Shown: in pieces, positions 15,060-22,119 of the stretch | Layout: each line of letters begins with the position of its first letter | Numbering within the stretch: position 1 is the first letter of the stretch | NCBI GenBank assembly: GCA_900771955.1 | Contig: CAAGPW010000241.1 | Location: 1-22,119, forward strand | DNA: 22,119 bases | Source: Lachnospiraceae bacterium | GTDB lineage: Bacteria > Bacillota > Clostridia > Lachnospirales > Lachnospiraceae | Direction: 5' to 3' | Position numbers and translations under genes: made by a program | The notes under the pieces: model-generated | Told to the model about the DNA's origin: nothing | What the model saw: the letters and a program-made list of their open reading frames with translations, nothing else | Database searches by the model: none

Positions 15060-15874
15060 TGGAGTTTTTCACCGGATGGTGGCAGTACAGTTTTATGCGC
15101 AGCGCATTTCTTGCGGTCATCATTATCACACCGCTGTTTGGGCTGCTTGGAACAATGATTGTAAACCGGAAAATGGCATTTTTCTCGGACGCACTCGGAC
15201 ATTCGGCACTGACCGGAATTGCAGTCGGTGTGGTGCTCGGTGTGACGGATACGAATATTTCGATGGTTATTTTTGCGATTATTTTTGCACTTTTGTTAAA
15301 TAAGATCAGCAGTAAGAGCACGGCGTCCACAGACACGATCATTTCCGTATTTTCGTCCTGCTCCGTTGCAATCGGACTTGCGATCCTCTCAAAGGGCGGA
15401 AATTTCAGCAAATATTCAAGCCTCTTAGTCGGAGATATCTTAAGCATCACGCACCGGGAGATCGTATATCTGGTGGTGATCTTTGCGGTCACACTGGTAT
15501 TCTGGTTTGTGGCATTCAATAAATTGAACGCAGTCAGCATGCACCGGACACTGGCAACGAGCCGCCACATTCCGGCGACACTTCTTGAGAATCTTTTCGC
15601 GGTACTCATTGCGCTCATCGTTATGCTGTCGATCAAATGGGTCGGAATACTGATCATTAACGCGTTGCTTATTTTACCGGCGGCGAGCAGCAGGAATCTT
15701 GCGGTCAACATGCGGGAATATCACTTTTTTGCGATCTTATTCTCCATGTTTTCCGGAATCCTGGGACTTATTATTTCATATTTTACCAATGTGGCAACGG
15801 GACCGATGATCATTATTGTGGCATCTGTGATCTATTTTATCACGTTTGCCTATCAGAAAACGGTACACGGCTAA
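15056..15874 (+). CDS. Metal ABC transporter permease, ABC-3 family
   Basis: A 272-residue membrane protein with about eight hydrophobic segments and the ABC-3 family features: the conserved KMAFFSDALGHSALTGIAVG stretch (39-58) after the first helix, and WVGILIINALLILPAASSR (196-214) in the coupling region. It forms the channel of the zinc/manganese importer. GGAGG (15044-15048) is 7 bases before the first of two consecutive ATGs; the second (15059) would also work. The first ATG overlaps the ATPase stop in an ATGA arrangement. It ends the lon-engB-transporter run and is followed by a strong terminator. Confidence 0.94.
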   Translation: MMEFFTGWWQYSFMRSAFLAVIIITPLFGLLGTMIVNRKMAFFSDALGHSALTGIAVGVVLGVTDTNISMVIFAIIFALLLNKISSKSTASTDTIISVFSSCSVAIGLAILSKGGNFSKYSSLLVGDILSITHREIVYLVVIFAVTLVFWFVAFNKLNAVSMHRTLATSRHIPATLLENLFAVLIALIVMLSIKWVGILIINALLILPAASSRNLAVNMREYHFFAILFSMFSGILGLIISYFTNVATGPMIIIVASVIYFITFAYQKTVHG

Positions 15875-15880
15875 CAACAA

Positions 15881-15930
15881 AAAGCGGGAATTCGCATCCG
15901 ATCAGTGTGGTGCGGGTGCCCGCTTTTCTT
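15881..15930 (+). terminator. Terminator of the lon-engB-metal transporter run
   Basis: AAAGCGGG (15881-15888) pairs with CCCGCTTT (15919-15926). Inside it, after a 4x4 internal loop, CGCATC (15893-15898) pairs with GGTGCG (15909-15914). A T-rich tail follows. This is a long two-part stem. Confidence 0.85.
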
Positions 15931-15943
15931 AAGAATATCTCTT

Positions 15944-15964
15944 TTCCTATTGACATACTAGGAA
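15944..15964 (+). promoter_or_regulatory. Inverted repeat overlapping the suf promoter, candidate operator
   Basis: TTCCTA (15944-15949) and TAGGAA (15959-15964) form a perfect 6-bp dyad with a 9-base centre that contains the -35 box. A protein bound here would block the promoter. The regulator is unknown; an Rrf2/IscR-type Fe-S sensor is a guess from the target genes. Confidence 0.45.
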
Positions 15965-15977
15965 TTTGTGATATAAC
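15950..15977 (+). promoter_or_regulatory. Promoter of the suf operon
   Basis: A perfect TTGACA (15950-15955), a 16-base spacer and TATAAC (15972-15977) lie 46 bases before sufC. Confidence 0.8.
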
Positions 15978-16022
15978 GTAAAGGAAGGAAAATTTGACAA
16001 TTATCAGAAAGGAAGGAAATCT

Positions 16023-16769
16023 ATGTCTGAAAAAAATATATTGGAAATTAAAGATTTGCATGTAACCGCGGATGAGAAGGAGATTCTCCACGGTGTTAAC
16101 CTTACGATAGGAAAAAATGAGACGCATGTGCTTATGGGGCCGAACGGAACCGGAAAGTCCACCCTCGGTTATGCGATCACCGGAAATCCGCACTATATCG
16201 TAACCTCCGGAGATATTATTTTTGACGGAGAGAATATCACGGAAATGCCGGTCAATGAGAGGGCGAAGAAGGGTATTTTCTTATCATTCCAGAATCCGCT
16301 CGAGGTGCCGGGCGTTACGTTAAGTGCTTTTATCCGCAGTGCGCTTGAGCAAAGAAGTGGAAAACGTATCCGTCTGTGGGATTTTAAAAAGAAATTAAAG
16401 GAGACGATGGAACTGCTCTCCATGGATGAATCCTATGCAGAGCGTGACCTGAACGTCGGATTTTCCGGAGGCGAGAAAAAGAAGGCGGAGATTTTGCAGA
16501 TGTTAATGCTGGAACCGGAGCTTGCAATCCTCGATGAGACCGATTCGGGTCTTGATGTGGATGCGGTAAGAACGGTATCAAAGGGAATTCATGCATATCA
16601 GGAGAAATGCAGGGGAAGCCTTCTTATTATCACGCACAGTACCAGAATCCTGGAGTCTTTGAAGGTGGATGTCACCCATGTTATGGAAGGCGGAAAGATC
16701 GTAAAGAACGGGGATGCATCTCTGGTTGATACCATTAATGAGAATGGATTTGAACAGATAGCGGACTAG
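16023..16769 (+). CDS. sufC: Fe-S cluster assembly ATPase SufC
   Basis: A 248-residue cytosolic ABC-type ATPase. Walker A is GPNGTGKS (39-46), the Q-loop glutamine is Q90 in LSFQNP, and the signature is FSGGEKKKAEI (147-157), whose lysine-rich form is characteristic of SufC. Walker B is LAILDETDSGLD (167-178) and H205 is the switch histidine. It joins SufB and SufD as the SufBC2D scaffold, and ATP hydrolysis opens the SufB-SufD interface for cluster building. GGAAGGAAA (16011-16019) precedes the ATG. It is the first gene of the suf operon. Confidence 0.97.
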   Translation: MSEKNILEIKDLHVTADEKEILHGVNLTIGKNETHVLMGPNGTGKSTLGYAITGNPHYIVTSGDIIFDGENITEMPVNERAKKGIFLSFQNPLEVPGVTLSAFIRSALEQRSGKRIRLWDFKKKLKETMELLSMDESYAERDLNVGFSGGEKKKAEILQMLMLEPELAILDETDSGLDVDAVRTVSKGIHAYQEKCRGSLLIITHSTRILESLKVDVTHVMEGGKIVKNGDASLVDTINENGFEQIAD

Positions 16770-16796
16770 GAGAGACCGGAAAGGAGTGTATCTGAT

Positions 16797-18203
16797 TTGG
16801 AAGAAAAAAGTTATGTAGAAGATATAGACAGAAGTATTTATGATATCCGAAATGAAGAAAAGGATGAGTACCGGATCGAGGAAGGGCTGACACCGGCGAT
16901 CATCGATAAACTGTCCAAAGAAAAGCATGATCCGGTCTGGATGCAGCAGTTTCGTCTGCAGTCCTTACAGATCTATAATGAGATGAAAGTTCCGGACTGG
17001 GGGCCATCGATCGAAGGACTCGACATGGATCATATTGTCACATATGTCAGACCGAACACGAAAATGCAGGCAAACTGGAAGGATGTGCCGCAGGATATCA
17101 AGGATACCTTTGAGCGGCTCGGTATCCCGCAGGCAGAGCGAAAATCACTTGCCGGAGTCGGCGCACAGTATGACTCAGAGCTTGTATATCATAATGTAAA
17201 GGATGAAGTCGCAGCACAGGGCGTGGTATATACGGATATGGAGAGCGCCTTAAAGGGTGAATATGCGGACATGGTTCACAAATATTTTATGAAGCTTGTC
17301 ACGCCACGGGACCATAAATTCGCAGCACTGCACGGAGCAGTCTGGTCAGGTGGCTCCTTCGTATATGTGCCGAAGGGGGTTCAGGTATCGATCCCGCTGC
17401 AGTCTTATTTCCGTCTGAATGCGAAGGGCGCAGGACAGTTTGAGCATACGCTTATCATTGTGGATGAAGGTGCAAGTCTGCATTTTATTGAAGGCTGCTC
17501 GGCACCGAAGTACAATGTGGCGAATCTGCATGCGGGCTGCGTGGAATTATATGTAAAGAAAAATGCAAAGCTGCGTTATTCGACGATTGAGAACTGGTCG
17601 AAGAACATGTACAATCTGAACACAAAGCGGGCGCTGGTCGAAGAGGGCGGCACGATCGAATGGGTATCCGGTTCCTTTGGTTCCCACGTAAGCTATCTGT
17701 ATCCGATGAGTGTGCTGAAGGGCAGAGGCGCAAAGATGGAATTCACCGGAATCACGTTTGCGGGAAAAGGACAGAACCTTGATACCGGGGCAAAGGTTGT
17801 GCATGCAGCGCCGGATACGAGCTCCTATATGAATACGAGATCCATCAGCAAAGATGGCGGGATCAGTACCTTCCGAAGCAGTGTTGTGGTAAATAAGGAC
17901 GCCTGCGGTTCAAAATCGGCAGTTTCCTGTCAGTCTCTGATGCTGGATTCCGAGTCAAGATCAGATACGATCCCGGCTATGGATATCCGCACCAGAAAGG
18001 CTTCCGTAGGCCATGAGGCGAAGATTGGCAGTATCAGTGATGATGCGGTATTTTATCTGATGTCCCGAGGAATGAGCGAGGAAGATGCAAGGGCGTTGAT
18101 AGTAAGCGGATTTGCAGACAATGTCTCCAAAGAACTTCCGCTGGAATATGCGGTAGAAATGAATAATCTGATCCGGCTTGAGATGAAGGGCTGTATCGGA
18201 TAA
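16797..18203 (+). CDS. sufB: Fe-S cluster scaffold protein SufB
   Basis: A 468-residue scaffold of normal length with a predicted right-handed beta-helix core. EGCSAP (232-237, C234) and CGSKSAVS (C370) match the two cysteines important in E. coli SufB (C254 and C405). GHEAKIG (405-411, H406) is the conserved C-terminal motif near the SufD interface. It accepts sulfur from SufS/SufU and builds the nascent cluster. The start is a TTG at 16797, supported by AAAGGAG (16780-16786) 10 bases upstream; no ATG exists before residue 49. It follows sufC after 27 bases. Confidence 0.97.
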   Translation: MEEKSYVEDIDRSIYDIRNEEKDEYRIEEGLTPAIIDKLSKEKHDPVWMQQFRLQSLQIYNEMKVPDWGPSIEGLDMDHIVTYVRPNTKMQANWKDVPQDIKDTFERLGIPQAERKSLAGVGAQYDSELVYHNVKDEVAAQGVVYTDMESALKGEYADMVHKYFMKLVTPRDHKFAALHGAVWSGGSFVYVPKGVQVSIPLQSYFRLNAKGAGQFEHTLIIVDEGASLHFIEGCSAPKYNVANLHAGCVELYVKKNAKLRYSTIENWSKNMYNLNTKRALVEEGGTIEWVSGSFGSHVSYLYPMSVLKGRGAKMEFTGITFAGKGQNLDTGAKVVHAAPDTSSYMNTRSISKDGGISTFRSSVVVNKDACGSKSAVSCQSLMLDSESRSDTIPAMDIRTRKASVGHEAKIGSISDDAVFYLMSRGMSEEDARALIVSGFADNVSKELPLEYAVEMNNLIRLEMKGCIG

Positions 18204-18234
18204 GCTTTAAGTATTTCGGAAGGAGAAAGGAAAA

Positions 18235-19203
18235 ATGACGGAAAACAGCGAAAAGGTAATGAATCGGCTGCCCTCTAAGACGTGGTACTGGCTGGGTGTC
18301 AATGAAACCAGATTCCCGTGGGATGAGAAGCAGAGTGTACTGCTTCCGGTGACACAGGCAGGCACGGATGCGGATGGACAGACGAAAGAATATAAATACA
18401 AAATAGAAGGAACTAACGCATACAGCGAGAAAGTGTTTGAATTTACGGCGGCTGAAAACAGCAGGCTTACAGTCATTATGGATATGAGCGGCACCGGAAA
18501 TACATCGCTTCATACCACACTTACCGCAAAGAAGAATGCGGTGATCGAGCTGGTTCAGATCCAGCGGAATGAGGCGGGATCAAAGGTGTATAATGAGATT
18601 TGCGGTACATGCGATCAAAGTGCAGAAATCGAACTGGTTCAGATTTATCTGGGTGAGGGAGATATTTATTCTGACGATAAGATTGATCTTTTCGGTGACG
18701 GCAGCAGTTTAAAGACGGACATCGGTTACCTGGGGCAGAAGGAAAAGTGTCTCGACATGAATATAGTTGCGAATCATTTCGGAAAGAATACAAAGAGTGA
18801 TATACAGGTAAACGGAGCTTTAAAGGATGCATCGAAAAAGATTTTCCGCGGGACGATCGACTTTAAGAAGGGCTCCTCAGGTTCTGCCGGAGATGAGCTG
18901 GAAACGGTGCTGATGCTTGGTGATGATGTGGAAAACAAAACGATACCGCTTATTCTCTGTGCAGAGGAGGATGTAGCCGGAAACCACGGAGCAACGATCG
19001 GAGAACTGGATGAGGAAACTCTGTTTTATTTTGAGAGCCGGGGCATCGGAAAAGAGGATGCGGAGAATATCTGTGCGCGGGCGGCGATCGAAAAACTGAT
19101 GCGTGAAGTGGCAGATGAGGAAGTAAGCCAGCTTGTCGCAGCAGATCTGGATCAGATGCTTGGCGGCATGAAGGAGGAAGAATTGGATGGAACGGGATTA
19201 TAA
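18235..19203 (+). CDS. sufD: SufD family Fe-S cluster assembly protein
   Basis: A 322-residue SufB/SufD-family protein, about 100 residues shorter than E. coli SufD. It lacks much of the N-terminal helical domain but keeps the beta-helix core and the C-terminal part NHGATIGELDEETLFYFESR (residue ~259 on), with the conserved HGA histidine used for iron entry at the SufB-SufD interface. Short SufD forms are usual in this bacterial group, as far as I know. It pairs with SufB and SufC in the SufBC2D complex. AGGAG (18221-18225) is 9 bases before the ATG. Its 3' end overlaps sufS by 17 bases. Confidence 0.92.
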   Translation: MTENSEKVMNRLPSKTWYWLGVNETRFPWDEKQSVLLPVTQAGTDADGQTKEYKYKIEGTNAYSEKVFEFTAAENSRLTVIMDMSGTGNTSLHTTLTAKKNAVIELVQIQRNEAGSKVYNEICGTCDQSAEIELVQIYLGEGDIYSDDKIDLFGDGSSLKTDIGYLGQKEKCLDMNIVANHFGKNTKSDIQVNGALKDASKKIFRGTIDFKKGSSGSAGDELETVLMLGDDVENKTIPLILCAEEDVAGNHGATIGELDEETLFYFESRGIGKEDAENICARAAIEKLMREVADEEVSQLVAADLDQMLGGMKEEELDGTGL

Positions 19204-20401
19204 AAAGGATTTTCCACTTTTGATACAGAATAAAACAATATATCTGGATAATGCGGCAACGGCGCAGAGACCGCAGTGTGTGATCGACGCGGAGATGGAT
19301 TTCTATCAGAATCACAATGCCAATCCGCTGCGGGGCACCTATCCGCTCAGTGTGGAGGCAACCGACATTTATGAGCAGGCAAGAGCACGCGTAAAAGATT
19401 TCATCCATGCGGCTTCTACGCAGGAAGTGATATTTACCAGAAATACGACCGAGGGCATTAACCTCGTTGCATACAGCTATGGACTCACCCACTTAAAAGC
19501 AGGCGATGAGATATTAGTCTCCATCATGGAGCATCACAGCAATCTCCTGCCATGGCAGATGGTCGCAAGAACAACCGGAGCGTCTTTGAAATTCCTCGAA
19601 TGTGCAAAAGACGGCAGTGTGGATCTGGATCAGGTGGAAAGCCTGATCACGGATCATACGAAGCTGGTGGCGATCACACAGGTATCCAATGTGCTGGGCA
19701 GAGAAAATCCGGTGCAGGAGATCGTATCGCTTGCACATAAAAAAGGTGCTGTTGTTGTGGTGGACGGCGCACAGAGCACACCGCACAAAAAAATTGATGT
19801 GCAGGCACTGGATGCGGATTTCTTTGCATTTTCAGGGCATAAGCTGCTCGGTCCGATGGGTATTGGTGTTTTGTATGGAAAGAAAGCGTTGCTGGATAAG
19901 ATGCCGCCGTTTTTAAGCGGTGGGGAGATGATCGATTCCGTGACAAGAGAAGGCGCAAGATTCGCAGAGCTTCCCCACAAATTTGAGGCAGGAACCGTCA
20001 ATGCAGCGGGAGCGGCAGGACTTCTCGCAGCGATCGATTATATAGAGGGTATCGGATTTGATGTGATGGAAGAACGGGAGCTTGCAGTGACAAAGCGGGC
20101 ACTCGAAGGCTTAAAGAGGGTTCCGCATGTGCATGTGCTTGGATCAGAGAAAGCGGAGGAGCATACCGGGATTCTTACCTTTGTGGTCGATCAGGTGCAT
20201 CCGCATGATGTGAGCGAAGTGCTGATCGCGGACGGCATTTCCGTGCGTGCAGGACATCACTGTGCACAGCCGCTGCTGCAGTATCTGGGTGTCAATTCTG
20301 CAACCAGGGCAAGCTTTATGTTTTATAATACGATGGATGAGGCAGACCGTCTGGTTGAAAGTATAGCAAGTATAAGGGAGCGTATGGGATATGGCAGATA
20401 G
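19187..20401 (+). CDS. sufS: Cysteine desulfurase SufS
   Basis: A 404-residue PLP-dependent type II cysteine desulfurase. K219 in FSGHKLLGP forms the Schiff base with PLP. H116/H117 in MEHHSN stack on the ring, D193 in VVDGAQ contacts its nitrogen, and C359 in VRAGHHCAQP is the sulfur-accepting cysteine. It converts cysteine to alanine and passes persulfide to SufU, encoded next. AAGGAGG (19171-19177), inside sufD, is 9 bases before the ATG. The 17-base overlap with sufD and the 11-base overlap with sufU suggest coupled translation. Confidence 0.97.
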   Translation: MERDYKKDFPLLIQNKTIYLDNAATAQRPQCVIDAEMDFYQNHNANPLRGTYPLSVEATDIYEQARARVKDFIHAASTQEVIFTRNTTEGINLVAYSYGLTHLKAGDEILVSIMEHHSNLLPWQMVARTTGASLKFLECAKDGSVDLDQVESLITDHTKLVAITQVSNVLGRENPVQEIVSLAHKKGAVVVVDGAQSTPHKKIDVQALDADFFAFSGHKLLGPMGIGVLYGKKALLDKMPPFLSGGEMIDSVTREGARFAELPHKFEAGTVNAAGAAGLLAAIDYIEGIGFDVMEERELAVTKRALEGLKRVPHVHVLGSEKAEEHTGILTFVVDQVHPHDVSEVLIADGISVRAGHHCAQPLLQYLGVNSATRASFMFYNTMDEADRLVESIASIRERMGYGR

Positions 20402-20822
20402 AACGTTTTACAATGAGATTTTAACGGAGCACAATATCAGACCGGAATTCAAGCATGATCTGCCGGATGCGGATATCGTGTTAGAGGGTGTGAATCCAAG
20501 CTGTGGAGATGATATCTGGCTGAAACTCAAAGTAGAAGGAGATATGATAAGTGACGGAGCCTTTGTCGGTGACGGATGCGCGATCTCACAGGCCTCTGCG
20601 GACATTATGCTGGGCATGATCATCGGAAAAAAGAAAGAGGACGCCTTAAAAATGGGTGAGCTCTTTATGAAGATGATCCGGGGCGAGGCAACAGACGAAG
20701 AGATCGACAGCCTGGAGGAAGCATCGGCGCTTAAGGACATCGCCCATATGCCGGCAAGAGTAAAATGCGCGGTACTGGGCTGGAGAACCTTAAAAGAGGC
20801 ACTGGAGGATGCGGAAGCGTAA
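20391..20822 (+). CDS. sufU: Sulfur relay protein SufU
   Basis: A 143-residue SufU of normal length. C38 and D40 in NPSCGDD, C63 in GDGCAIS and C126 in VKCAVLGW are the zinc ligands of this family; the zinc swaps ligands with SufS so that C38 can accept persulfide. The insertion between C63 and C126 separates SufU from scaffold-type IscU. It carries sulfur from SufS to SufB. AAGGGAG (20374-20380) lies 10 bases before the ATG. It is the last gene of the operon. Its stop is one base from the stop of the convergent DNA polymerase IV gene, and no terminator is visible. Confidence 0.96.
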   Translation: MADRTFYNEILTEHNIRPEFKHDLPDADIVLEGVNPSCGDDIWLKLKVEGDMISDGAFVGDGCAISQASADIMLGMIIGKKKEDALKMGELFMKMIRGEATDEEIDSLEEASALKDIAHMPARVKCAVLGWRTLKEALEDAEA

Positions 20823-20823
20823 T

Positions 20824-22119
20824 TTAAGATCCGGTTCCCGGAGGCATTTGTTCCGGAGAAGTCGGTTTTGCCTTCGGCTTAAACTCATTGGCATTGTTTA
20901 GAAAGCTGCCGCGCACGATGGCATCATCGCCGTATTTATGGCGGATGGAATCTACAGCGGCATCTAAGCGCCGCAGACGATCTGCACGTCCGGTGGTGTG
21001 AAATGCAGCAGGATTAACAGCTGTATCATGGATGTAGGTGGAAGCGGCAGTGACAGCAGTATCAGAAGCGGCAGCGTGGTCTGCTGCTTTTTTTGATGTT
21101 TCGGTTAAGGTTTGTCTGGCGGAGGAAACAGGAGAAACATCGGTGGTGTCGGCAAAATCAAAAATACTCATCTGTATCGGAGCGTCGGCGGGAAGCAGTT
21201 TTGCAGTGCGGACACCGAGAAGCCGGATAGGTTTTCCGTTCCAGAGTTCGCGGAACAGGTGACAGGCGGTATCATAGATCGTATTTGTGGTATTCGTCGG
21301 AGTAAAAAACGGCATCTGGTGTGAAAAGCATGAAAAATCGGAATATTTGATCTCAACGGTGACCGACTGCGCGATCTGTCCGCTCTTACGCAGACGCTCG
21401 GATACGGTCTCAGAAAGACTTAAAAGTGCCCGTCTGGCTTCTTCCTCGGTCTTTGCATCTTCTCGCAGCGTCACGGAATTGCCGACACATTTCAATTCAT
21501 GTTCGGCAGAATCCACGGTGGAGTGGTCAATGCCGTTGGCATATTCCCACATCTGGATACCGTGGCTTTTAAATTCGCGTTTTAAAAAATCTACATCGGT
21601 ATGTGCAAGGTCTCCAATTGTGCGGATGCCGAAACTTTTCAAGCGGCTGGCACTGGAATGTCCGACCATGTAAAGGTCATCCACGGAGAGCGGCCACATT
21701 TTTACCGGGATCTCGTCAAAAAACAGGGTGTGGATACGGTCTGGCTTCTCAAAGTCGCTTGCCATTTTGGCGAGCAGTTTGTTTGGGGCAATACCGATAT
21801 TCACTGTAAAATGAAAGCGTGACCGGATATCATCCTTGATCTGGGTGGCGGCGGCAACCGGTGACTCGTACAGCCGGCAGATCGGGGTGAAATCGAGAAA
21901 ACATTCATCGATGGAGAGCTGTTCGATATCCGGGGTGTAGGTGTGGAGCAGATCCATCATTTTTTTGCTGTATTCGCGGTAAAGCGCGTGGTCCGGCGCC
22001 TGCGTTTTGAGAAACGGACATTTTTTAAAGGCAGAGACAACGGGTTCTCCGGTGTGTATGCCGAAAGCCTTTGCCGATTCGGATTTTGCAAGAACGATTC
22101 CGTGGCGGTTCTTTTTGTC
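20824..22119 (-). CDS. dinB: DNA polymerase IV (DinB, Y-family), N-terminus beyond the window edge
   Basis: The visible 431 codons run off the right edge, so the true start and the first catalytic aspartates (about 35-40 residues) are missing. The first visible residues, HGIVLAKSESAKAFGI, match the Y-family finger region. SIDECFLD (plus-strand 21892-21915) holds the catalytic Asp-Glu pair, NIGIAPNKLLAKMASDFEKP follows, and the helix-hairpin-helix and little-finger regions come after. QMSIFDF (21154-21174) is a beta-clamp binding motif. It is not at the C-terminus: an Ala/Thr-rich linker of about 56 residues (20986-21153), a conserved-looking segment RADRLRRLDAAVDSIRHKYG and a basic tail follow. 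The enzyme copies past damaged bases with low fidelity. Any LexA box would be outside the window. Confidence 0.95.
   Translation of the reverse strand, partial: DKKNRHGIVLAKSESAKAFGIHTGEPVVSAFKKCPFLKTQAPDHALYREYSKKMMDLLHTYTPDIEQLSIDECFLDFTPICRLYESPVAAATQIKDDIRSRFHFTVNIGIAPNKLLAKMASDFEKPDRIHTLFFDEIPVKMWPLSVDDLYMVGHSSASRLKSFGIRTIGDLAHTDVDFLKREFKSHGIQMWEYANGIDHSTVDSAEHELKCVGNSVTLREDAKTEEEARRALLSLSETVSERLRKSGQIAQSVTVEIKYSDFSCFSHQMPFFTPTNTTNTIYDTACHLFRELWNGKPIRLLGVRTAKLLPADAPIQMSIFDFADTTDVSPVSSARQTLTETSKKAADHAAASDTAVTAASTYIHDTAVNPAAFHTTGRADRLRRLDAAVDSIRHKYGDDAIVRGSFLNNANEFKPKAKPTSPEQMPPGTGS

Noticed and set aside
15025..15711. Long open frame antisense to the metal permease
   Set aside because: The sense strand encodes a clear ABC-3 permease; the antisense product has no family features.
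1..22119. CRISPR arrays, tRNA or rRNA genes, transposase genes, phage genes
   Set aside because: None was found; almost all of the sequence is explained by conserved chromosomal genes.

Overview
This window looks like a chromosomal segment of a spore-forming, low-to-moderate G+C Firmicute, most likely a gut Lachnospiraceae (Roseburia/Agathobacter-like). The family is inferred from the alpha/beta-type small acid-soluble spore protein, the tig-clpP-clpX-lon-engB order, the sufCBDSU operon with SufU and no SufA, the strong AGGAGG-type ribosome binding sites, and the DUF1653 and ornithine-cyclodeaminase-like proteins. Genes are densely packed. No insertion sequence, prophage, CRISPR array, rRNA or tRNA was seen, and no non-coding gap exceeds about 240 bases.

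Left part (1-2600). A truncated KtrB/TrkH potassium channel subunit lies on the minus strand. It diverges from a two-gene operon encoding a small membrane-anchored protein of unknown function and a DUF1653 protein. That operon ends in an intrinsic terminator buried in the 3' end of a convergent CYTH-domain gene.

Metabolic cluster (2700-6509). A promoter followed at once by a terminator-like hairpin precedes an APC-family amino-acid/amine permease, a Rid-family protein and an ornithine-cyclodeaminase/mu-crystallin-family protein. A DJ-1/PfpI protein with its own extended -10 promoter comes next. The trio suggests import of an amine or amino acid and imine chemistry on it; the substrate cannot be read from the sequence. 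An alpha/beta SASP gene with a candidate sigma-G promoter follows.

Protein quality-control block (6950-13424). Trigger factor, ClpP, ClpX and Lon are in a row, with hairpins after clpP and clpX, then the ribosome-assembly GTPase EngB. Three genes for a zinc/manganese-type ABC transporter (binding protein, ATPase, permease) begin 5 bases after engB with no visible promoter of their own, so they are probably co-transcribed with lon-engB. The run ends in a clear terminator.

Fe-S block (15940-20822). A TTGACA/TATAAC promoter overlapped by an inverted repeat drives sufC-sufB-sufD-sufS-sufU, a complete iron-sulfur cluster assembly operon. It meets the convergent, 5'-truncated DNA polymerase IV gene with a single base between the stop codons and no visible terminator.

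Most of the window is well-understood housekeeping sequence. The best candidates for something new are the permease/Rid/cyclodeaminase-like cassette with its hairpin leader, the suf operator-like dyad, the lipobox-less metal-binding protein, and the long insert in DNA polymerase IV.
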